Part shown: positions 8,859 to 17,891 of the stretch, piece by piece
Layout: the number at the start of each line of letters is the position of its first letter
Numbering within the stretch: position 1 is the stretch's first letter
Assembly: GCA_934444645.1 (NCBI GenBank)
Contig: CAKSCV010000012.1
Span: 12,089 to 76,088 of the forward strand
Direction: 5' to 3'
Source of the DNA: an uncultured Eubacteriales bacterium
Lineage (GTDB): Bacteria > Bacillota > Clostridia > Oscillospirales > CAG-382
DNA: 64,000 bases
Notes under the pieces: generated by a model
The model's input: the letters and a program-made list of their open reading frames with translations, nothing else
The model's database searches: none
What the model was told of the DNA's origin: nothing
Program-made: the position numbers and the translations under genes

Positions 8859-11800
8859 ATGGCGATGACCTTTTACGAAAAATTCAAAAAATACGCGCCG
8901 ACCGACGCCGAGCGTGAAATACTCGACCACATCACCGCCTTCACGCCCAAGGTGGACGTGGAAAATCGCTATATCAGCGTGTATGCGGATTTTGATGCCT
9001 ACATACCGCCGCACAAATTCGACGCAATCGAACAGAATATCCGCACAGCCTATGAGTTAAACTGCATGAGTCTGCATCCGTCCTATGTCAACACGGCGTT
9101 CGATATCCGCTACATGGATGCCGTCTTTTATGAGCTTGCAAAGCTCACCGCGCGCGGACTCGGCTTTTTCAACGGTGCCGAAACCGCTCTTGAAGGCGCG
9201 GACATCACGGTCGGCGAAAACGAAACCTTACATATTTCCCTCAAAAACGGCGGCAAGGAATTACTCTTGTATTCCGAATGCGACAAGCTGATTTCCGACG
9301 TCATCTTCCGGATGTTCGGCAAACGCTTTGCCATTGATTTTTGCGGCGTTACCAAGCTCAACTACGAGGATTTCATTCCGCCGCCCATGCCGTATGTTGC
9401 GCCGCCGCGCTCCAAAGAAGAGATCGATGCGGAAAATATCGAAAAAGCCGCCGCCATCACCAATTCCGTTTCTTCGGTCGATGTCAAAACCGAAATTGAT
9501 GCGCTTCATGCCAAAATCACGGTCGGCGAAATGAGCTTTGACATTTCGGACATCAAAGATGTCCACGGCCGCATCAAAAGCTTGGATGTCACGCCGCTGC
9601 GTGCCCTGACGCTCGAATCCGAAAATTTCACAATCTGCGGCGTGGTCTTTTCCTTCCAAAAGAAACTGACACGCAAGGAAGACCGCTATATCGTGTCGTT
9701 TTATGTCACCGACAACGATTCGTCGGCGGTGGTCAAATGGATTTACGACGCCGAGCGCGATGCGGACTATGCGTGCATCAAGGACGGGGCTGCCATCATG
9801 CTTCGCGGCAGTATGCAGATGGATAAATTCGAAAACATTCCGGTCATCCGCCCGTCAGCCATTGCCCTTGTCAAACGGCAGAAAAAAACCGATACCGCCG
9901 AAAAAAAGCGCGTCGAGCTGCACTTACACACCACGCTTTCCACCATGGATTCCACCTTTTCGCCGGAAGCCGTGGTTGAAACAATATCCCGCTTCGGGCA
10001 CACGGCCGTCGCCATCACCGACCACGGCAATTTACAGGCATATCCCGAGATCATGACCGAAGCCGAAAAGGCCGGCGCGGATTTCAAAATCATTTACGGC
10101 ATTGAATCCTACTTTGTAGATGACACCGCCACGGCTGTCTTCGGCAGCGGTGCCGCACAGATCGATAAAGACACGTTCTGCGTCTTTGATATCGAAACCA
10201 CCGGCCTTTCGGTCAAGGACTGCGCCATTACCGAAATCGGTGCAGTGCTGTACCGCGGCGGCGAAATTCTCGACACCTTCGAAAGCTTTGTCAATCCGCA
10301 CATGCCCCTCAGTGCTAAAATCACAGAGCTGACCGGCATTACCGATGAAATGGTGGCCGACGCGCCGGACATCAGCGAGGTTTTGCCGAAGTTTTTGGCG
10401 TTTGCCGGAGAAGCGGTTTTCGTTGCACACAACGCGAACTTTGACATCGGCTTTATCCGCCATGCGGCACAAGAATGCGATATTCCCTTTGCACCGACCT
10501 TTATCGATACGGTCGCTCTTTCGCGCTATTGCAACGACGATCTGAAAAAGCATACGTTAGATGCGGTGGCAGACTATTTCGGTCTCGGCGATTTTAATCA
10601 CCACCGCGCATTTGAGGATGCGCATATGCTTGCACTCATTTTTGCAAAGCTGTGCGAAAAGCTTTCCGGAGAGGGCATTCACGACCTTGCCGGCTTAGTC
10701 ACCGCCATGAGCGGCCAGTGCGACCCGAAAAAATTAAAAAGCTATCACCAGATCATTTTAGTTAAAAATAAAACGGGCTTAAAGAACCTGTACAAGCTCG
10801 TTTCGTATTCCTATCTCAACTATTTTCACCGCGTGCCGCGCATTCCAAAAACCGTGCTGACTGCTCACCGCGAAGGGCTTATCATCGGCTCTGCCTGCGA
10901 AGCCGGCGAGCTGTATCAAGCCGTGCTTTCGGGCAAGCCGTGGAATGAGCTGTGCGACATGGCGAAGTTTTACGATTATCTTGAGATCCAGCCGCTCGGC
11001 AACAATCAATTTATGATTGATACGGACATCGTTTCCGGAAAAGAACGGCTTATCGAGATCAATAAAACCATCATCAAGCTCGGCGATGAGCTTGGCATTC
11101 CGGTGGTTGCCACCGGCGACGTGCATTTCAACGAAAAATCGGACGGCATTTACCGCAAAATTTTGCTTGCCGGTCAGAAATTCAAGGATGCTGACCGCGA
11201 TATTCCACTGTATATGCGCACAACCGAGGAAATGCTTGCCGAATTCGACTACTTAGACCCGGAAAAAGCCTACGAAGTGGTTGTCACCAACACCAACCTC
11301 ATCGCCGACCAAATCGAAAGCATCCGTCCGATTCCTCCGGGCTCCTTTCCGCCGCACATGGACGGTGCCGAGGAAGAGCTGACAAACAGCTGCTATGAAC
11401 TCGCCAAAGAGCTGTACGGCGATCCGCTGCCGGAAATCGTGGAAAACCGCTTGAAGCGTGAGCTGACGCCGATCATCGATCACGGCTTTGCCGTTTTGTA
11501 CGTCATTGCGCGCCGTCTGATCAAATACAGCGAAAAGAACGGATACCTTGTCGGTTCGCGCGGCTCGGTCGGTTCGTCGTTTGTTGCAACCATGGCCGGC
11601 ATCACCGAGGTCAATCCGCTTGTCCCCCACTATCGCTGCCCGAAATGCAAATACAGCGAATTCATCACCGACGGTTCGGTCGGCTCGGGCTTCGACCTGC
11701 CCTCCAAGGCCTGCCCGAAATGCGGCGAAACCATGATCGGCGACGGGCACGACATTCCGTTTGAGACTTTCTTAGGCTTTAAGGGCGACAAATCGCCGGA

Positions 11801-13229
11801 TATCGATTTGAACTTTTCCGGTGATGTGCAGGGCAAAGTGCATAAATACACCGAGGTTCTGTTCGGTGCGGAAAACGTGTTCCGCGCCGGAACGCTCGGT
11901 ACGCTTGCCGACAAAAACGCCTACGGTTATGTCAAACGCTATTTGGAGGAACGCGGACTCACCGTCAACAAGGCCGAGGAACAACGCCTTGCCAACGGCT
12001 GCACCGGCGTCAAAAAAAGCACCGGTCAGCATCCGGGCGGCATTGTGGTTATTCCGAAAGAATACGACGTCTATGATTTCACGCCGGTACAGCATCCGGC
12101 CGACGACCCCAAAAGTGACATTGTCACCACGCACTTTGCCTTCAAATTCCTGCATGACACGATTTTGAAGCTGGATCTTCTCGGCCATGATGTGCCGACC
12201 AAATACAAAATGATGGAAAAGTTTTCGGGATTAAACGTTCTCGACCTTCCCATGAACGACCCGGAGGTTATGGAGCTTTTCATTTCCACCAAATCCATCG
12301 GCGTGGAGCCGGAGGACATCGACAGCGAGGTCGCCACCTTCGGGCTTCCCGAATTCGGCACAAAATTCGTGCGGCAAATGATCGTGGAATCCAAGCCCAA
12401 GAACTTTACCGACCTTTTGCAGATTTCCGGACTCTCGCACGGAACCGACGTGTGGCTCGGCAATGCGCAAGAGCTGATTCATAACGGCATCTGCACCATT
12501 AGCGAGGTTATCGGAACACGCGACTCCATCATGACCTATCTGATCCACAAAGGTCTTGACCCGTCGCTTTCCTTCAACATCATGGAAATCACCCGAAAAG
12601 GCAAGGCAAAATCCAAGCTTACGCCCGAAATGGTTGAGGAAATGAAGCGGCACGACGTGCCGGATTGGTACATTGACAGCTGCTTCAAGATCAAATATAT
12701 GTTCCCGAAAGCACACGCTGTCGCTTACGATATGTCGGCACTGCGCCTCGGCTGGTTCAAGGTGCATATGCCGCAGGTGTTCTATGCGGCGTTCTTATCG
12801 GTCGCGCCCGGCGGCTTTGACGCGGATATCGTCACAAAAGGCAAGGAAAACATCAAAGCGGTGCTTCGCGAGATCGAAGCCAAAGGCAAGGACGCCTCGC
12901 AGAAAGAAACCGACATGATCGCAACCCTGCAATTGTGCAACGAAGCCTGTGCGCGCGGCTTTGTATTCTTAAGGCCGGATATTAAAAAATCCCACAGCTT
13001 CCATTTTCTGCCGGAGGGCGAAAAAGGTATTCGCTGCCCGTTTTCCTCTATGGGCGGACTCGGAGAAGCCGCCGCCGAAAGCCTATACAACGCCTGCCAA
13101 GGCGCAGAAATTCTGTCAGTCGAGGATCTGCGCACACGCGCGCAGGTCTCCAAGGCTGTTATTGAGATTTTGCGAAAAAACGGCGTTTTGGACGAATTAA
13201 GCGAAACCAACCAATTGACCATGTTTTAA
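8859..13229 (+). CDS. polC: DNA polymerase III alpha subunit, Gram-positive PolC type
   Basis: Main replicative polymerase of low-GC Gram-positives, with built-in proofreading. Domain order in 1456 residues: N-terminal and OB-fold region; PHP domain starting HLHTTLSTMDS (about residue 354); inserted DnaQ-type exonuclease with VFDIETTGLS (about 443), VAHNANFDIGFI and HHRAFEDAHML; the remainder of PHP; zinc knuckle CPKCKYSEF...CPKCGE (about 927-955); catalytic palm with RGSVGSSFV and the aspartates of SPDIDLNFSGD (about 979). ATG 8859 is preferred over the longer open frame from 8652, which overlaps ispG, because AAAGGAG lies 8 bases upstream and MTFYEKFKKYAP fits the family start. Confidence 0.97.
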   Translation: MAMTFYEKFKKYAPTDAEREILDHITAFTPKVDVENRYISVYADFDAYIPPHKFDAIEQNIRTAYELNCMSLHPSYVNTAFDIRYMDAVFYELAKLTARGLGFFNGAETALEGADITVGENETLHISLKNGGKELLLYSECDKLISDVIFRMFGKRFAIDFCGVTKLNYEDFIPPPMPYVAPPRSKEEIDAENIEKAAAITNSVSSVDVKTEIDALHAKITVGEMSFDISDIKDVHGRIKSLDVTPLRALTLESENFTICGVVFSFQKKLTRKEDRYIVSFYVTDNDSSAVVKWIYDAERDADYACIKDGAAIMLRGSMQMDKFENIPVIRPSAIALVKRQKKTDTAEKKRVELHLHTTLSTMDSTFSPEAVVETISRFGHTAVAITDHGNLQAYPEIMTEAEKAGADFKIIYGIESYFVDDTATAVFGSGAAQIDKDTFCVFDIETTGLSVKDCAITEIGAVLYRGGEILDTFESFVNPHMPLSAKITELTGITDEMVADAPDISEVLPKFLAFAGEAVFVAHNANFDIGFIRHAAQECDIPFAPTFIDTVALSRYCNDDLKKHTLDAVADYFGLGDFNHHRAFEDAHMLALIFAKLCEKLSGEGIHDLAGLVTAMSGQCDPKKLKSYHQIILVKNKTGLKNLYKLVSYSYLNYFHRVPRIPKTVLTAHREGLIIGSACEAGELYQAVLSGKPWNELCDMAKFYDYLEIQPLGNNQFMIDTDIVSGKERLIEINKTIIKLGDELGIPVVATGDVHFNEKSDGIYRKILLAGQKFKDADRDIPLYMRTTEEMLAEFDYLDPEKAYEVVVTNTNLIADQIESIRPIPPGSFPPHMDGAEEELTNSCYELAKELYGDPLPEIVENRLKRELTPIIDHGFAVLYVIARRLIKYSEKNGYLVGSRGSVGSSFVATMAGITEVNPLVPHYRCPKCKYSEFITDGSVGSGFDLPSKACPKCGETMIGDGHDIPFETFLGFKGDKSPDIDLNFSGDVQGKVHKYTEVLFGAENVFRAGTLGTLADKNAYGYVKRYLEERGLTVNKAEEQRLANGCTGVKKSTGQHPGGIVVIPKEYDVYDFTPVQHPADDPKSDIVTTHFAFKFLHDTILKLDLLGHDVPTKYKMMEKFSGLNVLDLPMNDPEVMELFISTKSIGVEPEDIDSEVATFGLPEFGTKFVRQMIVESKPKNFTDLLQISGLSHGTDVWLGNAQELIHNGICTISEVIGTRDSIMTYLIHKGLDPSLSFNIMEITRKGKAKSKLTPEMVEEMKRHDVPDWYIDSCFKIKYMFPKAHAVAYDMSALRLGWFKVHMPQVFYAAFLSVAPGGFDADIVTKGKENIKAVLREIEAKGKDASQKETDMIATLQLCNEACARGFVFLRPDIKKSHSFHFLPEGEKGIRCPFSSMGGLGEAAAESLYNACQGAEILSVEDLRTRAQVSKAVIEILRKNGVLDELSETNQLTMF

Positions 13230-13252
13230 CCCGCCGCCCAAGGAGGTACGCC

Positions 13253-14521
13253 ATGACCGTTATCGAGCTGTTTGATCATTCGCCGCTGCAAAATCTGTCC
13301 GGCGCACTGAATTTTCCGGCCGATCGGGTAATTTTTGTCGGCACCAACCGCCGAAAGCTGGAAGAGCACCTTGCCGTCTATCAGGCACTTCTTGCCCGGT
13401 TTCGCCCGACAGCGCATATCAACCTTGCGCCTGTGCCGAAATACGATCTGTCCGCCGTCGTCGCGCTCCTTTGCCGCATTGCCGAGACCGACAAGTCCGT
13501 CATTTTCGACGTTTCCGGCGGTGACGACTACATTCTTGCCGCGGCAGGCGTTGCCTATGAAAAATGCCGTGAAAAAGGGCTTGACGTGCGTCTGTCGCAT
13601 TTCAGTGTGCGTTCGGGTCGCTTTGCCGGACTTGACCGCACAAAAGCCTTTTCCGAAACACGCATTGAGCTGACCTGCAATGAAGTGATTGCATTGCACG
13701 GCGGCGCGATCGTCTATGCCGAGCAAAAGAAAAACGGCACAATGCGCTGGGATTTTTCCGACCGCAGCTTCGGCGCAGATGTGCTGACGCTGTGGCAGCT
13801 CTGCCGTGCCGACTGCCGGGATTGGAACCGCAAGGGCGCGATGATGGGCGAATGGGAGGGCTTGTGCGATGCCCGGCTTCATGACCCGAAGTCCGTACCG
13901 AGCGACGTGAACGTTTCCTACGGCCGCCTGCGCGAAATCGGAAAGCTGTACTTAGCAAATGCACTTTTTCCGCACTTAAAGGTGCTTGCTTCACATGGAT
14001 TCATCGAAAATCTGCAAAATACCGAAGAAGCACTGTCGTTTTCGTACAAAAGCCGCCAGATTCGTGCCTTGTTAGTAAAAGCCGGAACGGTTTTGGAGCT
14101 TGTCACCTATCTTGCCGCCAAAAATGTCAAAACCGCCGCCGGACGCTATCTCTACAACGACGCCCGCACCGGCGTGGTGCTCGATTGGGACGGCAACATC
14201 CACGCCGACAATCCCTCCTACCCAGACACCGAAAACGAGATCGACGTGCTGCTTGTGCGCGGCATGATTCCCGTGTTTATCTCCTGCAAAAACGGCTCGA
14301 CCGATGAAAACGAATTATACAAGCTTTCCGCCGTCGCCGAGCATTTCGGTGCAAAATTCGCACGCAAGGCGCTCATTGCCACCGATTTGCAGAAAAACTA
14401 TACCTCCCTTGCCCGTTTCACCGACCGGGCGCGTGAAATGGGCATCACCGTCATCGACGGCGTACACAAAATGACCGCGAGCGAATTCAGCCGTCAAATC
14501 GGCTCGCTCGCCACAAGGTAG
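13253..14521 (+). CDS. DUF1887 protein: CARF-like plus PD-(D/E)xK nuclease (Card1/Can2-like)
   Basis: A 422-residue protein of the DUF1887 family. Card1/Can2 members have an N-terminal CARF domain that senses cyclic tetra-adenylate and a C-terminal PD-(D/E)xK nuclease, and act with type III CRISPR. Here the N-terminal Rossmann-like part reads VIFVGTNRRKLEEHL and SVIFDVSGGDDYILAA. The C-terminal nuclease core reads NEIDVLLVRGMIPVFISCKNG (about residues 326-346), giving Asp and Lys of the motif, but with Ser where the Glu of E-x-K is expected. No cas genes or repeats are present in the window. It lies 23 bases after polC and 7 bases before a pseudouridine synthase gene, in a housekeeping operon, so its role is open. 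Confidence 0.8.
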   Translation: MTVIELFDHSPLQNLSGALNFPADRVIFVGTNRRKLEEHLAVYQALLARFRPTAHINLAPVPKYDLSAVVALLCRIAETDKSVIFDVSGGDDYILAAAGVAYEKCREKGLDVRLSHFSVRSGRFAGLDRTKAFSETRIELTCNEVIALHGGAIVYAEQKKNGTMRWDFSDRSFGADVLTLWQLCRADCRDWNRKGAMMGEWEGLCDARLHDPKSVPSDVNVSYGRLREIGKLYLANALFPHLKVLASHGFIENLQNTEEALSFSYKSRQIRALLVKAGTVLELVTYLAAKNVKTAAGRYLYNDARTGVVLDWDGNIHADNPSYPDTENEIDVLLVRGMIPVFISCKNGSTDENELYKLSAVAEHFGAKFARKALIATDLQKNYTSLARFTDRAREMGITVIDGVHKMTASEFSRQIGSLATR

Positions 14522-14528
14522 GCTGCTC

Positions 14529-15218
14529 ATGGAACTGCTTCTGTTACACAACGAAAAAAACTACGTCATTGCCGTCAAGCCGCGCGGCGTTCTGTCACAG
14601 TGTGCGTCAAACGTCACCGGACAGGTGCCGGATATGATACAACTGTTGTCCGAACAGCTGCAATCGGAGATTTTTGCGGTGCACCGGCTCGACCGCGAAA
14701 CAGCCGGCGTGATGGTTTACGCCAAAAACAAGCGCGCGGCAGCGGATTTTTCCTCCCTTGCCGCACAAAACGGCTTGGACAAGCGTTATCTTGCCGCCGT
14801 GACGGGTACGCCCGAACCGCCATCCGGCGAAATGCGCGACTTTTTATACCACGACGTGCGCAAAAACAAAAGCTATGTGGTCTCACGCAAGCGTGCCGGT
14901 GTCAAAGAGGCTCTTCTCGATTACGAGCTTCTCGACACCCGAATGTATGCCGAAAACCTGATTTCGCTTGTACGCATTCATCTGCACACCGGGCGCACCC
15001 ATCAGATCCGCGTGCAGTTTTCCTCACGCAGGCTGCCGTTACTCGGCGATACACGCTACGGCTGTGCGATAAAAGCACCGGATCTATGCCTTTTTGCCGA
15101 AAGTCTTGCCTTTTGCGATCCGTTTTCGGGTGAAGAAAAACGATTTTCGGCACAGCCGGACGGCTTTTTCGGTGAGCTTTTTGCCGATAAAACCATATTT
15201 TGCGGCAAAGGAGTTTGA
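14529..15218 (+). CDS. RluA-family pseudouridine synthase
   Basis: Converts uridine to pseudouridine in rRNA or tRNA. The catalytic motif HRLDRETAGVMVYAKN (about residue 52) holds the nucleophilic Asp. Further family elements are KRYLAAVTG and RIHLHTGRTHQIRVQF. At 229 residues it lacks an N-terminal S4 domain, which places it with the short RluA/TruC-like members. Target site is unknown. It is closely packed between the DUF1887 gene (7 bases) and radC (6 bases). Confidence 0.9.
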   Translation: MELLLLHNEKNYVIAVKPRGVLSQCASNVTGQVPDMIQLLSEQLQSEIFAVHRLDRETAGVMVYAKNKRAAADFSSLAAQNGLDKRYLAAVTGTPEPPSGEMRDFLYHDVRKNKSYVVSRKRAGVKEALLDYELLDTRMYAENLISLVRIHLHTGRTHQIRVQFSSRRLPLLGDTRYGCAIKAPDLCLFAESLAFCDPFSGEEKRFSAQPDGFFGELFADKTIFCGKGV

Positions 15219-15224
15219 AAAAAC

Positions 15225-15971
15225 ATGGTCAACGACAAAGAACCGCACAAAGCAACGCCGCATGCCTTCCACCGCACCCGTATGCGGACACGTTTTCTGC
15301 AAGCCGGTGCGGAAACGCTTGCAGATCATGAGCTGTTGGAGCTGCTTCTATACTATGCCGTTCCGCGGCGCGACACGAATGCGACGGCGCATGAGCTTCT
15401 CGAACACTTTGGGACGTTTGACAAGTTGTTTGCAGCATCGGTTTCCGAATTGACTCAGGTAAGCGGCATCGGCGAAAACGTGGCGGTTTTGCTCAAAACG
15501 GTCTTTGAATGCTATCGGCGTTTAACGGCTTTGCCGGAAACCGAAACCGTGTTCCATACCTTTGAGCAGATCGGCGATTATCTTGTCAAGCTGTATGCCG
15601 GCATTCAAAGCGAACGGCTCATGCTGTTATTATTCGACAAAAAAGGCCGTTTGGATCGCCGCGTGGTCATCTCGGACGGCACTCACGACGCAGCGCCCGT
15701 CAAAACCAAAAAAATCGTGGCAAGTGCCGTATCGTCTTCGGCAGCCTATGCAGTGCTTGCGCATAACCATCCGAGCGGAACGCTGGCGGCTTCCTATGAG
15801 GACAAGCGTGCAACGGTGGAGGTCGGCGAATTGCTAAGCTCTCTCGATATTCGCTTGATCGACCATTATATTCTGGCTGACGGAAACTATATCGGCGTGA
15901 AACGAAGCTGTTTCCATGCCACGGACGGGAAAGGCATCGCAAATACCGATATTTTTGAGAAGGATTTATAA
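15225..15971 (+). CDS. radC: RadC family JAB-domain protein
   Basis: A 248-residue RadC homologue. The N-terminal helix-hairpin-helix-like part reads FLQAGAETLADHELLELLLYY and VSGIGENVAVLL. The C-terminal JAB/MPN domain has the zinc motif AHNHPSGTLAASYEDKR (about residues 177-193; H-x-H...D). RadC was once thought to be a repair protein but its function in bacteria remains unclear. It is the last gene of the rseP-polC run and is followed by two hairpins. Confidence 0.95.
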   Translation: MVNDKEPHKATPHAFHRTRMRTRFLQAGAETLADHELLELLLYYAVPRRDTNATAHELLEHFGTFDKLFAASVSELTQVSGIGENVAVLLKTVFECYRRLTALPETETVFHTFEQIGDYLVKLYAGIQSERLMLLLFDKKGRLDRRVVISDGTHDAAPVKTKKIVASAVSSSAAYAVLAHNHPSGTLAASYEDKRATVEVGELLSSLDIRLIDHYILADGNYIGVKRSCFHATDGKGIANTDIFEKDL

Positions 15972-15981
15972 ATTTATGCAA

Positions 15982-16052
15982 AAACTCCAAGCAGGCTTAC
16001 ACTTGCTTGGAGTTTAGCCGGGATTTGTTCATAGCAAATCCCGGTCTGTTTT
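15982..16052 (+). terminator. Double hairpin terminator after radC
   Basis: Two consecutive perfect stems. The first is AAACTCCAAGCA paired with TGCTTGGAGTTT (15982-15993 with 16004-16015, 12 bp). The second is CCGGGATTTG paired with CAAATCCCGG (16018-16027 with 16035-16044, 10 bp), followed by TCTGTTTTTTT. The second has the form of a strong rho-independent terminator for the + strand operon. The first has no T tract on the + strand. Confidence 0.85.
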
Positions 16053-16084
16053 TTTGCGGTATTTCTTCAAACTCTCGCGAATTC

Positions 16085-16306
16085 TCATAATTCTTCCAAT
16101 TTTCTGTTTATCGCGTCTAAATCGCTTTGTGTAAATGAATCCGGATCCGCATCGCAAGCGGCACAGGCGGCGCGGAATTCTGCCTCGTCGATGTCGTGAT
16201 TGGGGCTTTTCGCCAAATACCGCGCTAACCGATTGATAAGACCTTCTTTGGTATCGGTGTAGCCGTATTCCTCCATTGCCGCAAGCTGCCATGGCTCAAA
16301 AGGCAT
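16085..16306 (-). CDS. Small conserved-looking protein, 73 residues, unknown
   Basis: Reads MPFEPWQLAAMEEYGYTDTK at its start and ends INRKLEEL. It is mostly helical and acidic with two cysteines (AACAACDADPD). No known family recognised. The start ATG 16306 is chosen over a longer open frame because AAAGGAG lies 7 bases upstream, one of the strongest sites in the window. It is the last gene in the direction of the his operon, 38 bases after the 38-residue ORF that overlaps the hisIE stop, so it could be co-transcribed with histidine biosynthesis. Confidence 0.6.
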   Translation of the reverse strand: MPFEPWQLAAMEEYGYTDTKEGLINRLARYLAKSPNHDIDEAEFRAACAACDADPDSFTQSDLDAINRKLEEL

Positions 16307-16344
16307 ACTCTCGTCTCCTTTCGTTGGGGGTAGTTTTCTGTCGG

Positions 16345-16461
16345 TTAGAAATCGATAGCCCGATCCGATGCTTGATTTTTCAGCTTGATCGCCGCAAGAA
16401 CCCTCTCTTCGGGCAAGTTTTTGCCGTCGCAAAAGCAGGTGCGGACGTGAAAATCCTTCAT
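16345..16461 (-). CDS. Putative 38-residue ORF overlapping the hisIE stop
   Basis: The sequence ATGA joins the hisIE stop to a new ATG at 16461, which opens a frame for MKDFHVRTCFCDGKNLPEER and 18 more residues to TAA at 16345. It contains a Cys-x-Cys pair. The 4-base overlap is the same coupling used elsewhere in this operon (hisA/hisF, hisC/hisB). It is too short for family recognition; it may be a real small protein, a remnant, or chance. Confidence 0.38.
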   Translation of the reverse strand: MKDFHVRTCFCDGKNLPEERVLAAIKLKNQASDRAIDF

Positions 16462-17117
16462 TTTGTCATTTTCTCCTGCTTCACCTTATGGTCGATCACG
16501 TTGCGCGACGCAAGCTCATACTGAATATCCCGCAGGCTGATTCCCGTGTATGCCATAAGCACCAAAACATGATAGCACAGATCGGCGATTTCGTAGACGG
16601 TTTCTTTTTTGTCCTCCGCTTTCGCCGCAATGATCACTTCGGTGCTTTCCTCCCCTACCTTTTTGAGGATTTTATCAAGGCCTTTTTCAAAAAGATAGGT
16701 CGTGTACGACCCCTCTTTCATCTCTTTTTTGCGGTCAAGAAGAAGATTCATGAGCTTGGAAAGCGAAAATTCAGCCATCGTATCATCGCGGCAAACCGTG
16801 TTGGTAAAGCAGCTTTCCGTGCCGGTGTGGCACGCAGGACCGTCCTTTTCCACAATAACGTTTAACGCGTCGTAATCGCAGTCCGCGGTGATCGACACAA
16901 TGTGCTGATAATTGCCGCTCGTTTCGCCCTTTGTCCAAAGCGTGTTTCGCGAACGGCTCCAAAAGCAGGTGAGGCCGGTTTCGATCGATTTTTCAAGGCT
17001 TTCTCTGTTCATATACGCAAGCGTGAGAACCTCTTTGGTGATGTTGTCGGTGACGATGGCCGGGATAAGTCCCTTTTCGTCAAATTTTAATTTGCTGATA
17101 TCAAAATCACACTTCAT
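16458..17117 (-). CDS. hisIE: Phosphoribosyl-AMP cyclohydrolase / phosphoribosyl-ATP pyrophosphatase
   Basis: Bifunctional enzyme for steps 2 and 3 of histidine biosynthesis. The N-terminal HisI part has LTLAYMNRESLEKSIETG, CFWSRSRNTLWTKGETSGN and the zinc cysteines in ADCDYDALN and CHTGTESCF. The C-terminal HisE helical domain has EGSYTTYLFEKGLDKILKK and GEESTEVIIAAK. It has 219 residues, normal for the fusion. It is the last his gene, 15 bases after hisF. Confidence 0.96.
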   Translation of the reverse strand: MKCDFDISKLKFDEKGLIPAIVTDNITKEVLTLAYMNRESLEKSIETGLTCFWSRSRNTLWTKGETSGNYQHIVSITADCDYDALNVIVEKDGPACHTGTESCFTNTVCRDDTMAEFSLSKLMNLLLDRKKEMKEGSYTTYLFEKGLDKILKKVGEESTEVIIAAKAEDKKETVYEIADLCYHVLVLMAYTGISLRDIQYELASRNVIDHKVKQEKMTK

Positions 17118-17132
17118 TTTTTGGTTGCTCCT

Positions 17133-17891
17133 TCAAATTCTAACTAATATTCCGTTTTCTTTTAACGTTCGCTTCAAATCGGGGATTTCCACTTCTCCGA
17201 AGTGAAAAATCGATGCGGCAAGTCCGGCATCCACCTGCGGAAGCTTTGTAAACAGCTCCGCAAAATCGTCTTTTTTACCGGCTCCTCCCGAAGCGATAAC
17301 CGGCACATTCACCGCATTGCATACCGCTTCTAACATTTCAAGATCAAAGCCGCCTTTCACGCCGTCGGTGTCGATGGAATTCAAAACGACCTCGCCGGCA
17401 CCCCGTTCAACGCATTGTTTGATCCACGAAACCGCCTCAAGGCCGGTCTTCTCGCGTCCGCCCTTGGCATACACGGAAAATTGTCCATTTTCGCGCTTGA
17501 CATCCACCGAAAGAACCACGCACTGGTTGCCGTATTTTTTCGCCGCCTCATCAATCAGGTTCGGATTTTTAAGCGCACCCGAATTGACACTTACCTTGTC
17601 CGCACCGCATTTTAACATCCGGTCAAAATCGCCCACCGTGTTGATGCCGCCGCCGACCGTCAGCGGAATGAAAATCGTTTCGGCGACCTTTTTTAAGATA
17701 TCGGTAAAAAGCGCCCTGCCTTCGGCCGATGCGGTTATGTCGTAAAAAACAAGCTCGTCCGCGCCGTTGTCGCTGTAATATTTCGCAAGCTCCACCGGCG
17801 ACGAAACGTCCGACAGCCCCTTAAAATTCACGCCTTTCACCACGCGGCCGTCTTTAACATCAAGGCATGGGATAATTCGTTTTGTAATCAT
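17133..17891 (-). CDS. hisF: Imidazole glycerol phosphate synthase subunit HisF
   Basis: Cyclase subunit; uses ammonia delivered by HisH to convert PRFAR into IGP and AICAR. Family landmarks: start RIIPCLDVKDGRVVKGVNF with the catalytic Asp, LTVGGGINTVGDFDRML, VSVNSGALKNP, LNSIDTDGVKGGFDLEML with the second catalytic Asp, and VIASGGAGKKDDF. 252 residues, standard. Its ATG overlaps the hisA stop by 4 bases. Confidence 0.97.
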   Translation of the reverse strand: MITKRIIPCLDVKDGRVVKGVNFKGLSDVSSPVELAKYYSDNGADELVFYDITASAEGRALFTDILKKVAETIFIPLTVGGGINTVGDFDRMLKCGADKVSVNSGALKNPNLIDEAAKKYGNQCVVLSVDVKRENGQFSVYAKGGREKTGLEAVSWIKQCVERGAGEVVLNSIDTDGVKGGFDLEMLEAVCNAVNVPVIASGGAGKKDDFAELFTKLPQVDAGLAASIFHFGEVEIPDLKRTLKENGILVRI

